Part shown: positions 22,181 to 31,291 of the stretch, piece after piece
Layout of the letters: each line of letters begins with the position of its first letter
Position numbering within the stretch: the first letter of the stretch is position 1
From: Ktedonobacterales bacterium
Lineage (GTDB): Bacteria; Chloroflexota; Ktedonobacteria; Ktedonobacterales; DATBGS01
Length of the DNA stretch: 64,000 nucleotides
Reading direction: 5' to 3'
Assembly (NCBI GenBank): GCA_036557285.1
Contig: DATBHW010000045.1
Location: forward strand, 17,718 to 81,717
Notes under the pieces: generated by a model
Databases searched by the model: none
What the model was told of the DNA's origin: nothing
What the model saw: the letters and a program-made list of their open reading frames with translations, nothing else
Position numbers and translations under genes: made by a program

Positions 22181-23110
22181 ATGGACATGTCACTGGTTGA
22201 ACAGGTTCGCAGCTTCAATCGCACCATGACGGAGCGCGTTGGGGTGTTAAACGACCACTTCCTGGGTCGAAACCATCCACTTGGCGAAGCACGGCTGCTG
22301 TGGGAGATCGGAACGAAGGGGGCCAGGATCCGGGAACTGCGAAGTCGGCTTGGGCTCGATTCCGGGTACGTCAGCCGACTCCTGCGTTCGCTCGAGGGGC
22401 AAGGCTTGATCATGGTTGGGCCGAGTGAGCACGATGGAAGAGTTCGCCAGGTCCAGCTCACCGAGGCCGGCCTGCATGAGCGCGCTGAACTGGATCATCG
22501 TGCCGATGCATTTGCCCGTTCGCTTCTTGAGCCGCTGAACGACCGCCAGCGCGTGAAGCTGGGAGCAGCGATGGCAGAGGTCGAGCGGCTGCTGACCGCA
22601 TCCATGGTGAACATTGGTGTTGTCGATCCAACAAGCCTGGATGCCAGATCGTGCATCGAGCAATACTTCGCCGAACTCAACCAGCGCTTCGAAGCCGGGT
22701 TCGATCCAACTCTCGGTATTTCGGCGCAGCCGCACGAACTCACGCCCCCCAGTGGCCTACTGCTCGTGGCACGTCTGCGAGAGGAGCCAGTTGGCTGTGG
22801 CGCTTTGAAGCTTCACGAGCATGCTCCAGGAGAGATCAAGCGAATGTGGGTCGCTCCACGGGCGCGTGGGCTTGGGTTGGGGCGGCGCCTCCTCGAGGCG
22901 CTGGAGCGCCAAGCCAGGGAAGCGGGAGTGGCAGTGCTTCACTTGGAAACGAACCACACCCTCATTGAAGCTATCCACCTGTACCGAGACAGCGGATACC
23001 AAGAAGTAGAAGCCTTTAACGATGAGCCGTATGCCCACCATTGGTTCGAAAAACGCCTGACAGAGGATGCCGCCGACCGGGGCGATGGTGGGTGTCCCAC
23101 CTCGCAATGA
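22181..23110 (+). CDS. MarR-family regulator fused to GNAT acetyltransferase
   Basis: The 309-residue product has an N-terminal MarR winged helix (about 1-145; helix LRSRLGLDSGYVSRLLRSLE and wing SEHDGRVRQVQLTEAG). A GNAT domain follows (about 190-290) with the acetyl-CoA loop RARGLGLGRRLLEALE and a conserved LYRDSGY near the end. Such fusions are a known architecture; the acetylated substrate is not predictable. GGAGG at 22171-22175 sets the ATG. The promoter carries a perfect palindromic operator over the -10 box. It is a single-gene unit. Confidence 0.9.
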   Translation: MDMSLVEQVRSFNRTMTERVGVLNDHFLGRNHPLGEARLLWEIGTKGARIRELRSRLGLDSGYVSRLLRSLEGQGLIMVGPSEHDGRVRQVQLTEAGLHERAELDHRADAFARSLLEPLNDRQRVKLGAAMAEVERLLTASMVNIGVVDPTSLDARSCIEQYFAELNQRFEAGFDPTLGISAQPHELTPPSGLLLVARLREEPVGCGALKLHEHAPGEIKRMWVAPRARGLGLGRRLLEALERQAREAGVAVLHLETNHTLIEAIHLYRDSGYQEVEAFNDEPYAHHWFEKRLTEDAADRGDGGCPTSQ

Positions 23111-23113
23111 CTC

Positions 23114-23452
23114 TTAGCGGGAGAACTCGCCTCGATCACGGACCCCGATCACCAACAGGACGGTCCCCGCCACGACCAAGAGGCCCCCACCACAACAGCC
23201 GCCAGCGAGCTCACCCGCAGTGAGGTAGCGAGAAAACGTGATGCCGCCCGCGACGAGGAGGATAGCCCCGATCACCAGCCACATCCTGCCCTCCACCGCT
23301 GTGCGCTCCAGCAGTGTCCTCTTGGGGAAGGCCCTGGCCCCTTGCCCCATCGCCTCGTCAGGTCGTTCGCGTGCTTCCTGGATAGTCTCGGGGAGCGGCA
23401 CCGTGAAGCGCCGGACTTGGGGATGGCGTGGAGGCGGTTCTGGTGGGAGCAT
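23114..23452 (-). CDS. Hypothetical small membrane protein
   Basis: A 112-residue protein with a hydrophilic N-terminal half and two membrane helices in the second half (MWLVIGAILLVAGGITF and LLVVAGTVLLVIGV) joined by a Gly/Cys-rich loop. It starts 14 bases after the preceding gene on the same strand (23467-23766), so the two probably form one unit. No family is recognised. It ends four bases from the convergent MarR-GNAT gene. Confidence 0.65.
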   Translation of the reverse strand: MLPPEPPPRHPQVRRFTVPLPETIQEARERPDEAMGQGARAFPKRTLLERTAVEGRMWLVIGAILLVAGGITFSRYLTAGELAGGCCGGGLLVVAGTVLLVIGVRDRGEFSR

Positions 23453-23466
23453 ATATAGCGGCCCGC

Positions 23467-23766
23467 TCAGATGGGGTAGACGGTGGGCCGCCGTCGCTCA
23501 ATGCGAAAGAGGGGCGTATCGGTGAGCGGCTCTCCCTCGGGGTCCACGGCAAAGACCGCTCCGTCCCCATTGGCATCTGGAGGAACCAGGGCCACGGGCA
23601 ACGAGAGGAGATCGGGGTTGTGCTGCTCCAGCCATACCAGCAACTGCTTAGGCCGCCAGTCGTCCCCATCCTGAACCAGCAGATAGCCCTCCCCCAGGTG
23701 GGTGATTTCCTCCAAACTGGTCTGCAGCGTCAGGATGCGATAGGTAGAGTGGATGTGTCCCATCAT
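23467..23766 (-). CDS. Hypothetical 99-aa protein
   Basis: A soluble 99-residue protein with balanced composition (YRILTLQTSLEEITHLGEGY near the start). It has a clear ribosome site, AAAGGAGG, four bases before a pair of ATG codons. No family or motif is recognised. It is followed by the small membrane protein at 23114-23452. Confidence 0.65.
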   Translation of the reverse strand: MMGHIHSTYRILTLQTSLEEITHLGEGYLLVQDGDDWRPKQLLVWLEQHNPDLLSLPVALVPPDANGDGAVFAVDPEGEPLTDTPLFRIERRRPTVYPI

Positions 23767-24020
23767 TGAGCCTCCTTTCGAGCTCTGTCTCTCCTTGGCT
23801 TATCAATCTGCCACTCTTTTGGAGCGCAATCGGCGTGCCAACTGGCACTGGAAGGGAGCGCTGGCCCAGTCACTCAGCCTACCCCTGGCTCCACGACGAA
23901 CCTTGCCGAGCTGCCATTCGTTAAATAACGCTTGCTGGTTTTAGCCCTACCCGCGAATGCTGCGACAGGGCGTCACTGTGCTATACTGGAGCAAACGTGT
24001 TGTAAAAAGGAAGGTGAAAG

Positions 24021-24713
24021 ATGGATGCTCTACCCATCATTGGAATCGTTCTCAACGGCGCCCTTGCTGTGGTGGCGGTTTTAAGCCTGCGGGACAATCA
24101 CAAACAGATAAAGGAAGGCAAGGAGCAAGCCAGAATAGCACAGGCGGAAGCGGTAGAGGCACGCCAGGACCAGCACCGTCCGTTGCTTATCTTGCTTCAC
24201 GGTCAGACAGGAACGAATATCGCGGTTAGCAACGGGCAACTTGACTACAGCCACGCCTCGCAGTACGTCGCCTACAAGAATGTCGGCTCCGGGGTAGCAA
24301 TAAACATCCAGGGGTGGGTCTATGGGTATATCCCGGAGAATTATTCTTTACAGCTTGCTACACGCTTTCAATTCGAAGCACAGGAACCTTTGCCTAAAGA
24401 TGGAGAGAAGGGGTACAACGCGCGGTCTAATACTTTACATTTCACCTTTGAGGACAAGATTGGCGACTACAGTTTATTGGCCCCAAAGGGGATGATAGCG
24501 CGCGTTACGTTGACCTACCATGACATTTTCAACAGAAAGCATGCAGCGATATTCGACCTTAACCCTGATGGCGGCTGGATAAGCAGAGGCTTTCCCAAGA
24601 TCGACAAAGACCTTGCGGACCTGGATAAAGAAACAGGCCAGCGGATAGCACAGGCGAATCAAGCCGTGCTTGATGCGGCAGCTCAGCGCCGTGCAATTCA
24701 ACCGCCAAATTAA
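24021..24713 (+). CDS. Hypothetical membrane-anchored protein
   Basis: A 230-residue protein with one N-terminal membrane helix (PIIGIVLNGALAVVAVLSL), then a charged, probably coiled segment (KQIKEGKEQARIAQAEAVEA) and a globular C-terminal domain of unknown type. AAGGAAGGTGAAAG lies before the ATG. The base composition is noticeably less GC-rich than the housekeeping genes, which points to acquisition. It ends just before a perfect 30-bp palindromic terminator shared with the convergent next gene. Confidence 0.75.
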   Translation: MDALPIIGIVLNGALAVVAVLSLRDNHKQIKEGKEQARIAQAEAVEARQDQHRPLLILLHGQTGTNIAVSNGQLDYSHASQYVAYKNVGSGVAINIQGWVYGYIPENYSLQLATRFQFEAQEPLPKDGEKGYNARSNTLHFTFEDKIGDYSLLAPKGMIARVTLTYHDIFNRKHAAIFDLNPDGGWISRGFPKIDKDLADLDKETGQRIAQANQAVLDAAAQRRAIQPPN

Positions 24714-24734
24714 GGAGGAGATTAGCTAGCCAAA

Positions 24735-24764
24735 AAGATGGCGGGTGAATTCACCCGCCATCTT
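24735..24764. terminator. Bidirectional terminator, 30-bp perfect palindrome
   Basis: AAGATGGCGGGTGAA followed by its exact reverse complement, flanked by AAA on the left. It serves both the gene ending at 24713 and the convergent gene ending at 24751, whose stop lies inside the stem. Confidence 0.8.
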
Positions 24765-25125
24765 GCTTCTCCTGCTGCGCCAGGTATGCGCGTATCTTGT
24801 CTTCCAATGGACCATATATCCATTCGTCAAGCGCCTGTTCCAGCAGCGCCCGCGCCTGGGCAAGTACTTCGCGTTGATACACCACATAGTGGCGAGCATC
24901 CTTCAGGTGTTCGCTCGTCATCTCCAGCTCATCGTACACCTCTCGAAGCTGCTGCTCGAGCTCTTCGACAATTACGTCGCGCCCGCCCAAGACTGGCCCG
25001 GTTTCGCGCTTCGTGCCGACACCCTTGACCACCGTGCGATAGGCGCCACAATCGGCGCAGTGGTGCTGCTGGGCAGAGACGTACCCGGGAACTCTCTCCC
25101 ATGCGTGCACATGTTCATCGGCCAT
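24751..25125 (-). CDS. Hypothetical protein with N-terminal CxxC and coiled coil
   Basis: A 124-residue protein with a possible metal-binding pair (HHCADCG) near residue 23, then a long charged helical region (EELEQQLREVYDELEMTSEH) likely to form a coiled coil. AGGTGG lies seven bases before ATG 25125; the frame extends to TTG 25161. It follows a group of very small membrane ORFs on the same strand. No function can be assigned. Confidence 0.65.
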   Translation of the reverse strand: MADEHVHAWERVPGYVSAQQHHCADCGAYRTVVKGVGTKRETGPVLGGRDVIVEELEQQLREVYDELEMTSEHLKDARHYVVYQREVLAQARALLEQALDEWIYGPLEDKIRAYLAQQEKQDGG

Positions 25126-25204
25126 TGGCGGCCACCTCGGCTTTCTCTCTTGGGTTGACAAACGCGCGGGTCGCCATCGCTTACCAACCTTTCTACTCGC
25201 ATCG

Positions 25205-25462
25205 TCATCCCTGGTTTCTTCTCTTGAACCAATTGCTGATCCAGTTGACCGTGACAGCGGCTCCAGCCAGCATCAGGGCTGCATACAGCATTTCTCGATT
25301 GCGCTTATTGAAGTATTTTTCGACGGCGTCCTCTTGCTCAGACGCGAACTGCTCGCTCAGCCGCTTTTCGAGTGCCGCCGCCTTCTCTCTGCACTGGTCT
25401 ACAGACCAGAGAGGAAGAAGGAAGCCATGATCGCCAACGCTGTGATAATGATAGCAAGCAAG
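25205..25462 (-). other. Possible small coiled-coil/membrane ORF without a clear start
   Basis: After the stop of the 42-aa ORF the same frame runs on to a stop at 25205-25207. It encodes a convincing helical segment (KAAALEKRLSEQFASEQEDA), a membrane helix (MLYAALMLAGAAVTVNWISN) and a basic end. No ATG, GTG or TTG is available until the ATG just before that last helix. The overlapping frame encodes another membrane helix (LLVDLLAIIITALAIMASFF) and stops at about 25402. A frameshift joining the two, stop readthrough, or decay of a larger gene could each explain this. Confidence 0.35.
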
Positions 25463-25591
25463 TCAACCAGCAGAGATGTGACATCGAGTCGCGCCCAGGT
25501 CTGGCTTCCAAAGCACGGTGATAAGGTCGGCGATGATTGCCCCAATGATACCACCAATAGCCGCAACCAGCAGCACATGCACCTGTTTCAA
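25463..25591 (-). CDS. 42-aa membrane peptide with TTG start
   Basis: A short ORF starting with TTG, eight bases after AAAGGAGG, which is a strong ribosome site. It encodes a hydrophobic, glycine-zipper-like helix (VAAIGGIIGAIIADLITVLW) and a short polar tail. A holin-like or stress-peptide role is possible but not supported by any motif. It heads a group of tiny ORFs on the minus strand. Confidence 0.45.
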   Translation of the reverse strand: MKQVHVLLVAAIGGIIGAIIADLITVLWKPDLGATRCHISAG

Positions 25592-25723
25592 GTCACACGC
25601 CTCCTTTGTAGGCGGCCCAATCTGCAGCGTGCTTGGTAATGCTATACTAGATCTGGCAGCGTGTCCTCTCCTGCATCGCCTGACCCCTTTGTCAGCCGCT
25701 CCCGCGAGGGGTCTGCGCTGTTC

Positions 25724-26335
25724 CTAGTCCGCGTCCCACAAAAGGACCGCCTCGTGGCAGTGCTGGCACTGGAACAGATACACCCCGATGGCGTAAGCCA
25801 CCTGCCCATCTTCTGGGATATCTGGCCGAACCCCCGGCCAGACTTCTTCCGCGTGGGCCAGCCCTTCCATCCAGAGGGCATGCTCAGCGAAGAAGACCAT
25901 GCCCCGGCCATCAGGGGCGAGCCGGTTCAACCCGGGTTGCCCTATTTCCTTGAGGAACCGACAATACTCGCCACAGTGGACGGGCCAGAGGAAGTCCTGC
26001 CAGGTGACCAGATGGGGTGTCCGCTGTTCGAGTTCTCTGGTCTGTTCTTGTGCCAACACCTGTCGCGTCTGAGAGGTGAGTTCTGGCTGTAGGTGGGCTA
26101 GTTGCTGCTCCAGGGCGGCAGTATCTCCCCGATTCGTGAACAGCTCGGCCTCGATGAGTCGCCCGCTGACCAGGCACTCCTCACAGACGAAGGCGACCTC
26201 GCGCTTCCCAAAGAAGGGTCCCTCATAGCCAGGAAGGGAGCGATCACATAGCTCACACCTCTGCGGCTCAGGCCGGTAGGTGGAAAACTGATGGGGAAGT
26301 GTAAAGTAACGATAGCTTGGGATGCTCGGATTCAT
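25724..26335 (-). CDS. CbrC/UPF0167-family protein
   Basis: The 203-residue product matches the CbrC family, named for a colicin E2 tolerance protein of E. coli. It shows an N-terminal cysteine pair (CELCDRS), a second pair (CEECLVSG), the family motif WQDFLWPVHCGEYCRFL and a C-terminal pair (CQHCHEAV). The four cysteine groups suggest metal binding. The cellular role is not known in detail. The gene stands alone before tRNA-His. Confidence 0.85.
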   Translation of the reverse strand: MNPSIPSYRYFTLPHQFSTYRPEPQRCELCDRSLPGYEGPFFGKREVAFVCEECLVSGRLIEAELFTNRGDTAALEQQLAHLQPELTSQTRQVLAQEQTRELEQRTPHLVTWQDFLWPVHCGEYCRFLKEIGQPGLNRLAPDGRGMVFFAEHALWMEGLAHAEEVWPGVRPDIPEDGQVAYAIGVYLFQCQHCHEAVLLWDAD

Positions 26336-26493
26336 TCCAGGACCTTAGCACACGAGCGGCTTATCAAACGATCAGCTTTGTGCAGGATGCTGTTGCTTGA
26401 CTCAGAAGTATACCCGCTCTTCTTCATTTTATCAACCGAGCCCTGTGCACCGGGCATGATGGAGAGCCAGTTTGTCTGCGCTCTATTGGAAGC

Positions 26494-26520
26494 ACAGTTT
26501 GTCCGCAGCGGACAAACTGT
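26494..26520. terminator. 13-bp hairpin downstream of tRNA-His
   Basis: ACAGTTTGTCCGC and its exact reverse complement flank a single A. It lies about 40 bases beyond the 3' end of tRNA-His on its strand and may terminate it, although no T run follows. A third, imperfect copy of the arm occurs at 26468-26480. Confidence 0.5.
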
Positions 26521-26561
26521 AGGTAAAAGTAGGGGGCTTCAGAGGAATACGGGAACGATGG

Positions 26562-26635
26562 GGTGACCGATGGGGCTCGAACCCACAACCACTGGAGCCA
26601 CAATCCAGTGCTCTGCCAATTGAGCTACGGTCACC
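26562..26635 (-). tRNA. tRNA-His (GTG)
   Basis: A full cloverleaf can be folded on the minus strand: acceptor GTGACCG/CGGTCAC, D arm GCTC/GAGC, anticodon stem CTGGA/TCCAG with loop TTGTGGC (anticodon GTG), and T arm with GTTCGAG. The extra G at -1 (26635) and discriminator C, hallmarks of tRNA-His, are present. CCA is not encoded. Confidence 0.95.
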
Positions 26636-26712
26636 AGGCATGTTTCGCCTTTTTAGTATAGACTACAAATGCCAGGGTTGTCAATAAAGCTAGCAAGGGC
26701 AGGAGGAAGCCA

Positions 26713-27144
26713 ATGGCCCAGGAATCGCCAGACCAATCTAGCGCAGTGCCCGGGTGGGACGAAGAGACGACGCCAGCATTGCTTCACGGAATCGAGCAAT
26801 TCAATCACCGCGAATATTTTGAATGCCATGAAACGCTCGAAGGCATTTGGATCAAGGAGCGCAGGCCCATCCGCACCGTCTACAAGGGTATCCTGCAAGT
26901 GGGCGTCGGCTGCTATCACCTGCTGCGCGGCAATTATCGCGGCGCCATTATCAAGCTGGATTCCGGCGCACGCTACCTCGAACCATTTGCCCCGCGCTGC
27001 ATGCGCGTTGATATTGCCCGGCTTATTGCCGACGCGCGTACCCTCCAGAGCGCCCTCACGCAACTTGGCCCCGAACACTTCCGCGAGGTAGACCTCAGCT
27101 TGCTGCCTGTCATTCATTATGATGCCGAGGCGCAGGGCAGATAG
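26713..27144 (+). CDS. DUF309 domain protein
   Basis: A 143-residue soluble protein of the DUF309 family. The signature is FNHREYFECHETLEGIW near residues 30-46, followed by the helical segment YKGILQVGVGCYHLLRGNYRGA. The family is small, alpha-helical and widespread in bacteria and archaea, with no assigned reaction. AGGAGG lies six bases before the ATG. It is divergent from tRNA-His and not clearly in an operon. Confidence 0.9.
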   Translation: MAQESPDQSSAVPGWDEETTPALLHGIEQFNHREYFECHETLEGIWIKERRPIRTVYKGILQVGVGCYHLLRGNYRGAIIKLDSGARYLEPFAPRCMRVDIARLIADARTLQSALTQLGPEHFREVDLSLLPVIHYDAEAQGR

Positions 27145-27324
27145 CTGATAGCCAATTTGGGTCACTCTTGCTCAGCAGATGTGGCGGCAGGTGAGAGCAG
27201 GATCAGGCGCCAGCAAAGCGCAAGCCAGCAAGAAGTTTGACGGCTATGCTATGCTGCAAGCAGTAAATTACTGCCTGGCTCGGCACGACGCTGCCATCTC
27301 ACCAGGGGAGGACTGCTCGCGCGT

Positions 27325-28695
27325 ATGCAATCCGTATGGAAACGTCTTCGTGGTTCGTATCTCCTAAGCAACCCCGATCTCCTGGTCATCTGCCTGGGAG
27401 TCTTCGTCACCTTTCTCGGTATGGGCGTGGTGCTGCCCGTTCGCAATCTCTATGCCGAGCAAACCGGCTCATCTCCAACGGAGATCGGCTGGATGACCGC
27501 CGCTTTTTTCGGGGCCACGTTCCTCTTCCTCCTCCCCTGCGGCTGGCTCACTGATCGCTTTGGCAGGAAGCTCATGCTGGCTTCCGGGCTGGGAGTGCAT
27601 GGCGTCGTTGCGATCCTCTATCTGTTCTTCACCAGTCCCTGGGCTTTTATCGGCCTGCGCTTCGTGGAAGGTATCGGCGCGGCGGGCCTGATTCCTGCTG
27701 CCCGCGCCTACCTGGGCGATGTCACTCCCCCGGAACGTCGGGGCGAAGCGTATGGCGCGTTCAGCGCCGCCATCAGCGTTGGCCTGCTGATTGGCCCCGG
27801 TCTTGGTTCGGAGTTGGCTCTCTTTGGCTATCCGGCCCCGTTTCTCGCCAGCTCTGCTATGGCCTTTACCGTCGTGGCCCTCAGCTTGCTGCGGGTAGAT
27901 GATACGCGCGTCAAAGACCACCTCTCCGCCGAAGCTGCCAAAATGAGCGTCAGCTTGTTCGATCAGCGCCTCCTGAAGCTCAACCTCTGGGGGCCAATGG
28001 CCCTCACCTTTGGCCGCAATATCGCCCTGGGTCTCTTCAACGTGCTCTGGAGCATCTGGATGCACGATCTGGCCGTCAAGCAAGGTCTTTCCGAAACCGC
28101 CGCGCTCTCATTGATTGGTCTGAGCTATACGTGCTTTGCCCTGCCGCAGCTTTTCCTCCAACCGCTTGCCGGACGCTTTGCTGACCGACACAAACGGGCG
28201 CTGCTCATCTTGATTCCAGGGCTGCTGCTGGGGGTCGTCTACACCATCTATGGGCTGCTGACCAGCCTGCCCCTCATCTGCCTCTTCGCCTTTGCTGAGG
28301 GTACACTCGTCAGCTTCTTTCAACCGGCGACTGACAGTTACCTCATAGATGTTTCGCCAGAAGAGGCTCGCGGACTCATTCAGGGCCTCTTTTATGCGAT
28401 TGGTATGGTGGGTGGCTTCGCCAGCGCCATCATCACCCCCACGCTTTATAGACCTGGCGGAATACATCGCGTGTCCCCCTTTATCTTCCTGGCGATTACC
28501 ACCCTCATAACGACTTTCATCGGTTCGGCGATTGTGGCGCGCTTCGACCCGCGCAAGAAATGGCGGCCCAAAATCACCCCTATCCTGACAGACATGGCGA
28601 CCATCTACAGCGGCCACGCGCCGACCTTGAACGGGTCATATCATATGGCTCTGCCAGAAGAAGACCCGTCCTCCGAACTGCTGACGAGCAATTAA
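27325..28695 (+). CDS. MFS transporter
   Basis: A 456-residue protein with 12 predicted membrane helices. The MFS signature between helices 2 and 3 is present (GWLTDRFGRKLMLASG) and a related one occurs in the second half (LAGRFADRHKRALLI). Substrate cannot be told; the size and the long hydrophilic loop after helix 6 fit drug-efflux-like members. GGGGAGG lies 14 bases upstream of the ATG. It is followed after 53 bases by the P1 peptidase gene. Confidence 0.9.
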   Translation: MQSVWKRLRGSYLLSNPDLLVICLGVFVTFLGMGVVLPVRNLYAEQTGSSPTEIGWMTAAFFGATFLFLLPCGWLTDRFGRKLMLASGLGVHGVVAILYLFFTSPWAFIGLRFVEGIGAAGLIPAARAYLGDVTPPERRGEAYGAFSAAISVGLLIGPGLGSELALFGYPAPFLASSAMAFTVVALSLLRVDDTRVKDHLSAEAAKMSVSLFDQRLLKLNLWGPMALTFGRNIALGLFNVLWSIWMHDLAVKQGLSETAALSLIGLSYTCFALPQLFLQPLAGRFADRHKRALLILIPGLLLGVVYTIYGLLTSLPLICLFAFAEGTLVSFFQPATDSYLIDVSPEEARGLIQGLFYAIGMVGGFASAIITPTLYRPGGIHRVSPFIFLAITTLITTFIGSAIVARFDPRKKWRPKITPILTDMATIYSGHAPTLNGSYHMALPEEDPSSELLTSN

Positions 28696-28748
28696 CCACG
28701 GGCTGGCTGCATTGGCTGCCCAGGCAGACCCACGAGAGAGGTTTCATC

Positions 28749-29804
28749 ATGCACGACGATATTACTGACATCCCTGGCCTGCGCGTGGGGCACGATACCA
28801 ACCTTGAAGCAGGCACCGGTTGCACCGTCGTTCTCTGCGACTGGCCTATGGTTGGTGGGGTTGATGTGCGCGGCGGCGCACCAGCCACCCGCGAGACTGA
28901 CCTGCTGCGCCCTCATTACATGGTACAAGAAGTACATGGCGTCGTGCTGACGGGGGGCAGCGCCTATGGGCTGGATGTCGCCAGCGGCGTCATGCGCTAC
29001 CTGGAAGCGCAGGGCGTGGGCTATGCGGCTGGTGAGTCGCTTGTCCCCATCGTCCCAGCGGCAGCGTTGCTCGATCTCGGCCTGGGACGCGCCGACATTC
29101 GGCCCGATGCCGCCGCTGGCGAACGCGCCTGCCAGGCAGCCGCCAACGGACCCGTCGCGCAGGGCAACGTGGGCGCTGGAACGGGGGCCACCGTTGGCAA
29201 GTTTTTGGGTTTCACCCAGGCCATGAAAGGCGGCCTGGGCAGCGCCAGCGCCAGCCTGCCGTCTGGCACGCTGATGGGCGCGCTCGTCGCCGTCAATGCG
29301 GGCGGCGATGTACGCGACCCGGAGACACAGCGCATCCTCGCTGGCGCGCGCCATCCCTCCGGCCAGGGCTTTCTTTTCGACAGCCCGTCGGTCATTACCA
29401 CACCGACCCAACCGGATGCCGCATCAGCCCCGTCAGGCGGCGCGCCCATGTCAGATTCCCCCTTTGGCACATCGCCGCTGGCAAACACCACTATCGCCGT
29501 CGTCGCCACCAACGCCCGGCTGACCAAAACCGACGCGAACATCATCGCCCGCATGGCGCATGACGGGTTGGCGCTGGCAATTCGCCCGGTTCACACGCCC
29601 TTTGACGGCGACACCATCTTTGCGCTGGGTACAGGTCGTCCGGCGCAAGACGCCAGAGCCATGCCGCTGGACCCCATAGAACTCAGTATGCTGGGCGCGG
29701 CAGCCGTACAGACGCTCGCGCGTGCTATCGTCAAGGCGATCCAGGCGGCAGAATCCTTGCATGGCATCCCCGCCGCGCGCGATCTGGCGCGCCAGGGTGC
29801 ATAA
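28749..29804 (+). CDS. P1/S58-family (DmpA-like) aminopeptidase
   Basis: A 351-residue member of the S58 family, whose enzymes self-cleave into two chains to expose an N-terminal nucleophile. The N-terminal half shows DITDIPGLRVGH, the loop VDVRGGAPATRETDLL and GVVLTGGSAYGLDVASGV. The predicted cleavage region reads ANTTIAVVATNARL, where DmpA has Ser, so Thr may be the nucleophile here. The frame extends upstream into the MFS gene, but ATG 28749 starts at the family-conserved N-terminus. No signal peptide is seen. Confidence 0.9.
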   Translation: MHDDITDIPGLRVGHDTNLEAGTGCTVVLCDWPMVGGVDVRGGAPATRETDLLRPHYMVQEVHGVVLTGGSAYGLDVASGVMRYLEAQGVGYAAGESLVPIVPAAALLDLGLGRADIRPDAAAGERACQAAANGPVAQGNVGAGTGATVGKFLGFTQAMKGGLGSASASLPSGTLMGALVAVNAGGDVRDPETQRILAGARHPSGQGFLFDSPSVITTPTQPDAASAPSGGAPMSDSPFGTSPLANTTIAVVATNARLTKTDANIIARMAHDGLALAIRPVHTPFDGDTIFALGTGRPAQDARAMPLDPIELSMLGAAAVQTLARAIVKAIQAAESLHGIPAARDLARQGA

Positions 29805-30493
29805 GCCAGATCGAAAGAGGGCTTTAGCAGGTTTGACAGGCGCTGTATGCATCAGAGGTTGGCCGTTTCAAGCAACAACAGACCCCGACCGCAGCGGGTT
29901 TACCCGCGCGGCTCATCAGCTACCCATCTTTTGCCAGCGTTTATCGTGTTGTTACGTCCGCAGCAGCCCTCCTCTTTAGCCTGAGCGTACCTATCTTCGC
30001 CATGCGCCATCGGGCGCAATCAGCCGGAAGCCTTTCCTCGTGCCGCACAGAAAAGAAGCAGATGAGGCCAGTGGGGGAGGACGCCGCCCAGCGGAGGGGC
30101 GGATGTCGGCAAAGAAGACGCCGACAACCTGTGCGCAGCAGGAGAGGGCGACTAAGAAAAGCGCAGCCGAAAGCGCAAGGCGAAGAACGCCTATGGAGGA
30201 TCGTGTCGTGCGACCACCTGCGACTGAGCCAACCCAGCCTGCCAGCGAAACCGGGCCAGTGGGGGCGGCAAACGGAAAGCGCGGCAGGTGGGCGCTGCAA
30301 TCAGAGCGGGTAGCCACAAGAGCAACCTTTTCTTCGCTAGGCAGTCGCACGACACAAAGACACGCTACAAAGACAAGAGCAGGAGCAGCATGATCATTGC
30401 GTGGCATTGTGGGGGCACGCCACGGCAAAAATGCGTGCTCTGTTACAAGTGACGGACAACAAGCCAGCCAGTAACAGAAAGGTGACGAAACGT
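29805..30493. other. Intergenic region with no clear gene
   Basis: This 689-base stretch between the P1 peptidase and the NUDIX gene has open frames on both strands (for example 29991-30428 minus and 30040-30393 plus). None shows a domain, a ribosome site or coding-like composition. I see no clear promoter or repeat. Confidence 0.4.
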
Positions 30494-31129
30494 TCAGCCT
30501 GTTCCATGCTCTTTATCTTCGAGCGGCGCATCCCGCCGCAAAAGCTCCAGAAGGGCAACCAGCATGCGCGCCGTAGCGCCCCAGATGCGGTTGGGACCGT
30601 AATCGAAGAAATAGACCGTATGGGGCTGACCTGCGCGCACCCACTCTTCGGCGTGGAAGATAGCTGGATCGGCCAGGTCGGCCAGCGGCGCTTCAATTAC
30701 CTCCGCTACCTCTTCAGGATTGAGACGCAAGAGGCCAGGGCCGCTGGGCAACAACCCCACAAACGGCACAATCGTAAAATTGCTCACCACCGTTACCACC
30801 GGCTCCAGCGTTCCCAGGAGCGCCACCCGTTCTGGAGCCAGGCCAATCTCCTCCTCGGCCTCGCGCAGAGCAGTATGCTCTAGCGCCCCATCCGTCGGCT
30901 CATATGAGCCGCCAGGAAACGAAATCTCACCCCGATGGGCGTTCAACGTTGCCGCCCTGCGCGTAAAAAGCATATGGGGGCGACCATCGCGCAGATACAC
31001 GGGCGCCAGGACTGCTGCAATGCGCTGGCCTCCTGGCGCCCCCACCGGGACAGCGCCTGAGAGCGGCGCCAGCGTTCGCCGCAGGCGCCGCACAATGGTC
31101 TCAAGATCAGCGGAAAACAGGGATGACAT
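30494..31129 (-). CDS. NUDIX hydrolase, probable CoA pyrophosphatase
   Basis: A 211-residue NUDIX protein. The box at about residues 73-97 reads GGSYEPTDGALEHTALREAE then EEIGL. It is preceded by LFTRRAATLNAHRGEISFPG, which resembles the UPF0035 motif of CoA pyrophosphatases. Such enzymes split CoA or oxidised CoA into 3',5'-ADP and phosphopantetheine. As in that group, Asp replaces the first box Glu. The gene is divergent from rpsA. A minus-strand TATACT at 31202-31197 could be its -10 box. Confidence 0.88.
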   Translation of the reverse strand: MSSLFSADLETIVRRLRRTLAPLSGAVPVGAPGGQRIAAVLAPVYLRDGRPHMLFTRRAATLNAHRGEISFPGGSYEPTDGALEHTALREAEEEIGLAPERVALLGTLEPVVTVVSNFTIVPFVGLLPSGPGLLRLNPEEVAEVIEAPLADLADPAIFHAEEWVRAGQPHTVYFFDYGPNRIWGATARMLVALLELLRRDAPLEDKEHGTG

Positions 31130-31261
31130 GGGCGCTACTCGTTCTCTTCGCTCCTCGCTCTGCCTTCCTCACTCCACCGGAAGCACTCGACCATCAGTAT
31201 AACATAGCCAGAACGTGTAGTATGAATCTTGTCACAGTTGTCTTGTGACGGGGGGTAGCAC

Positions 31262-31291
31262 TTGCATAATAGCGCGGTGATCGGGTATAAT
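31262..31291 (+). promoter_or_regulatory. rpsA promoter
   Basis: TTGCAT at 31262-31267, an 18-base spacer and consensus TATAAT at 31286-31291. It gives a leader of about 310 bases before the rpsA start, including the attenuator at 31369-31397. Confidence 0.7.

Noticed and set aside
29991..30428. 145-codon minus-strand frame and overlapping plus-strand frame 30040-30393
   Set aside because: Mutually overlapping, low-complexity translations without domains; either could be tested by conservation.
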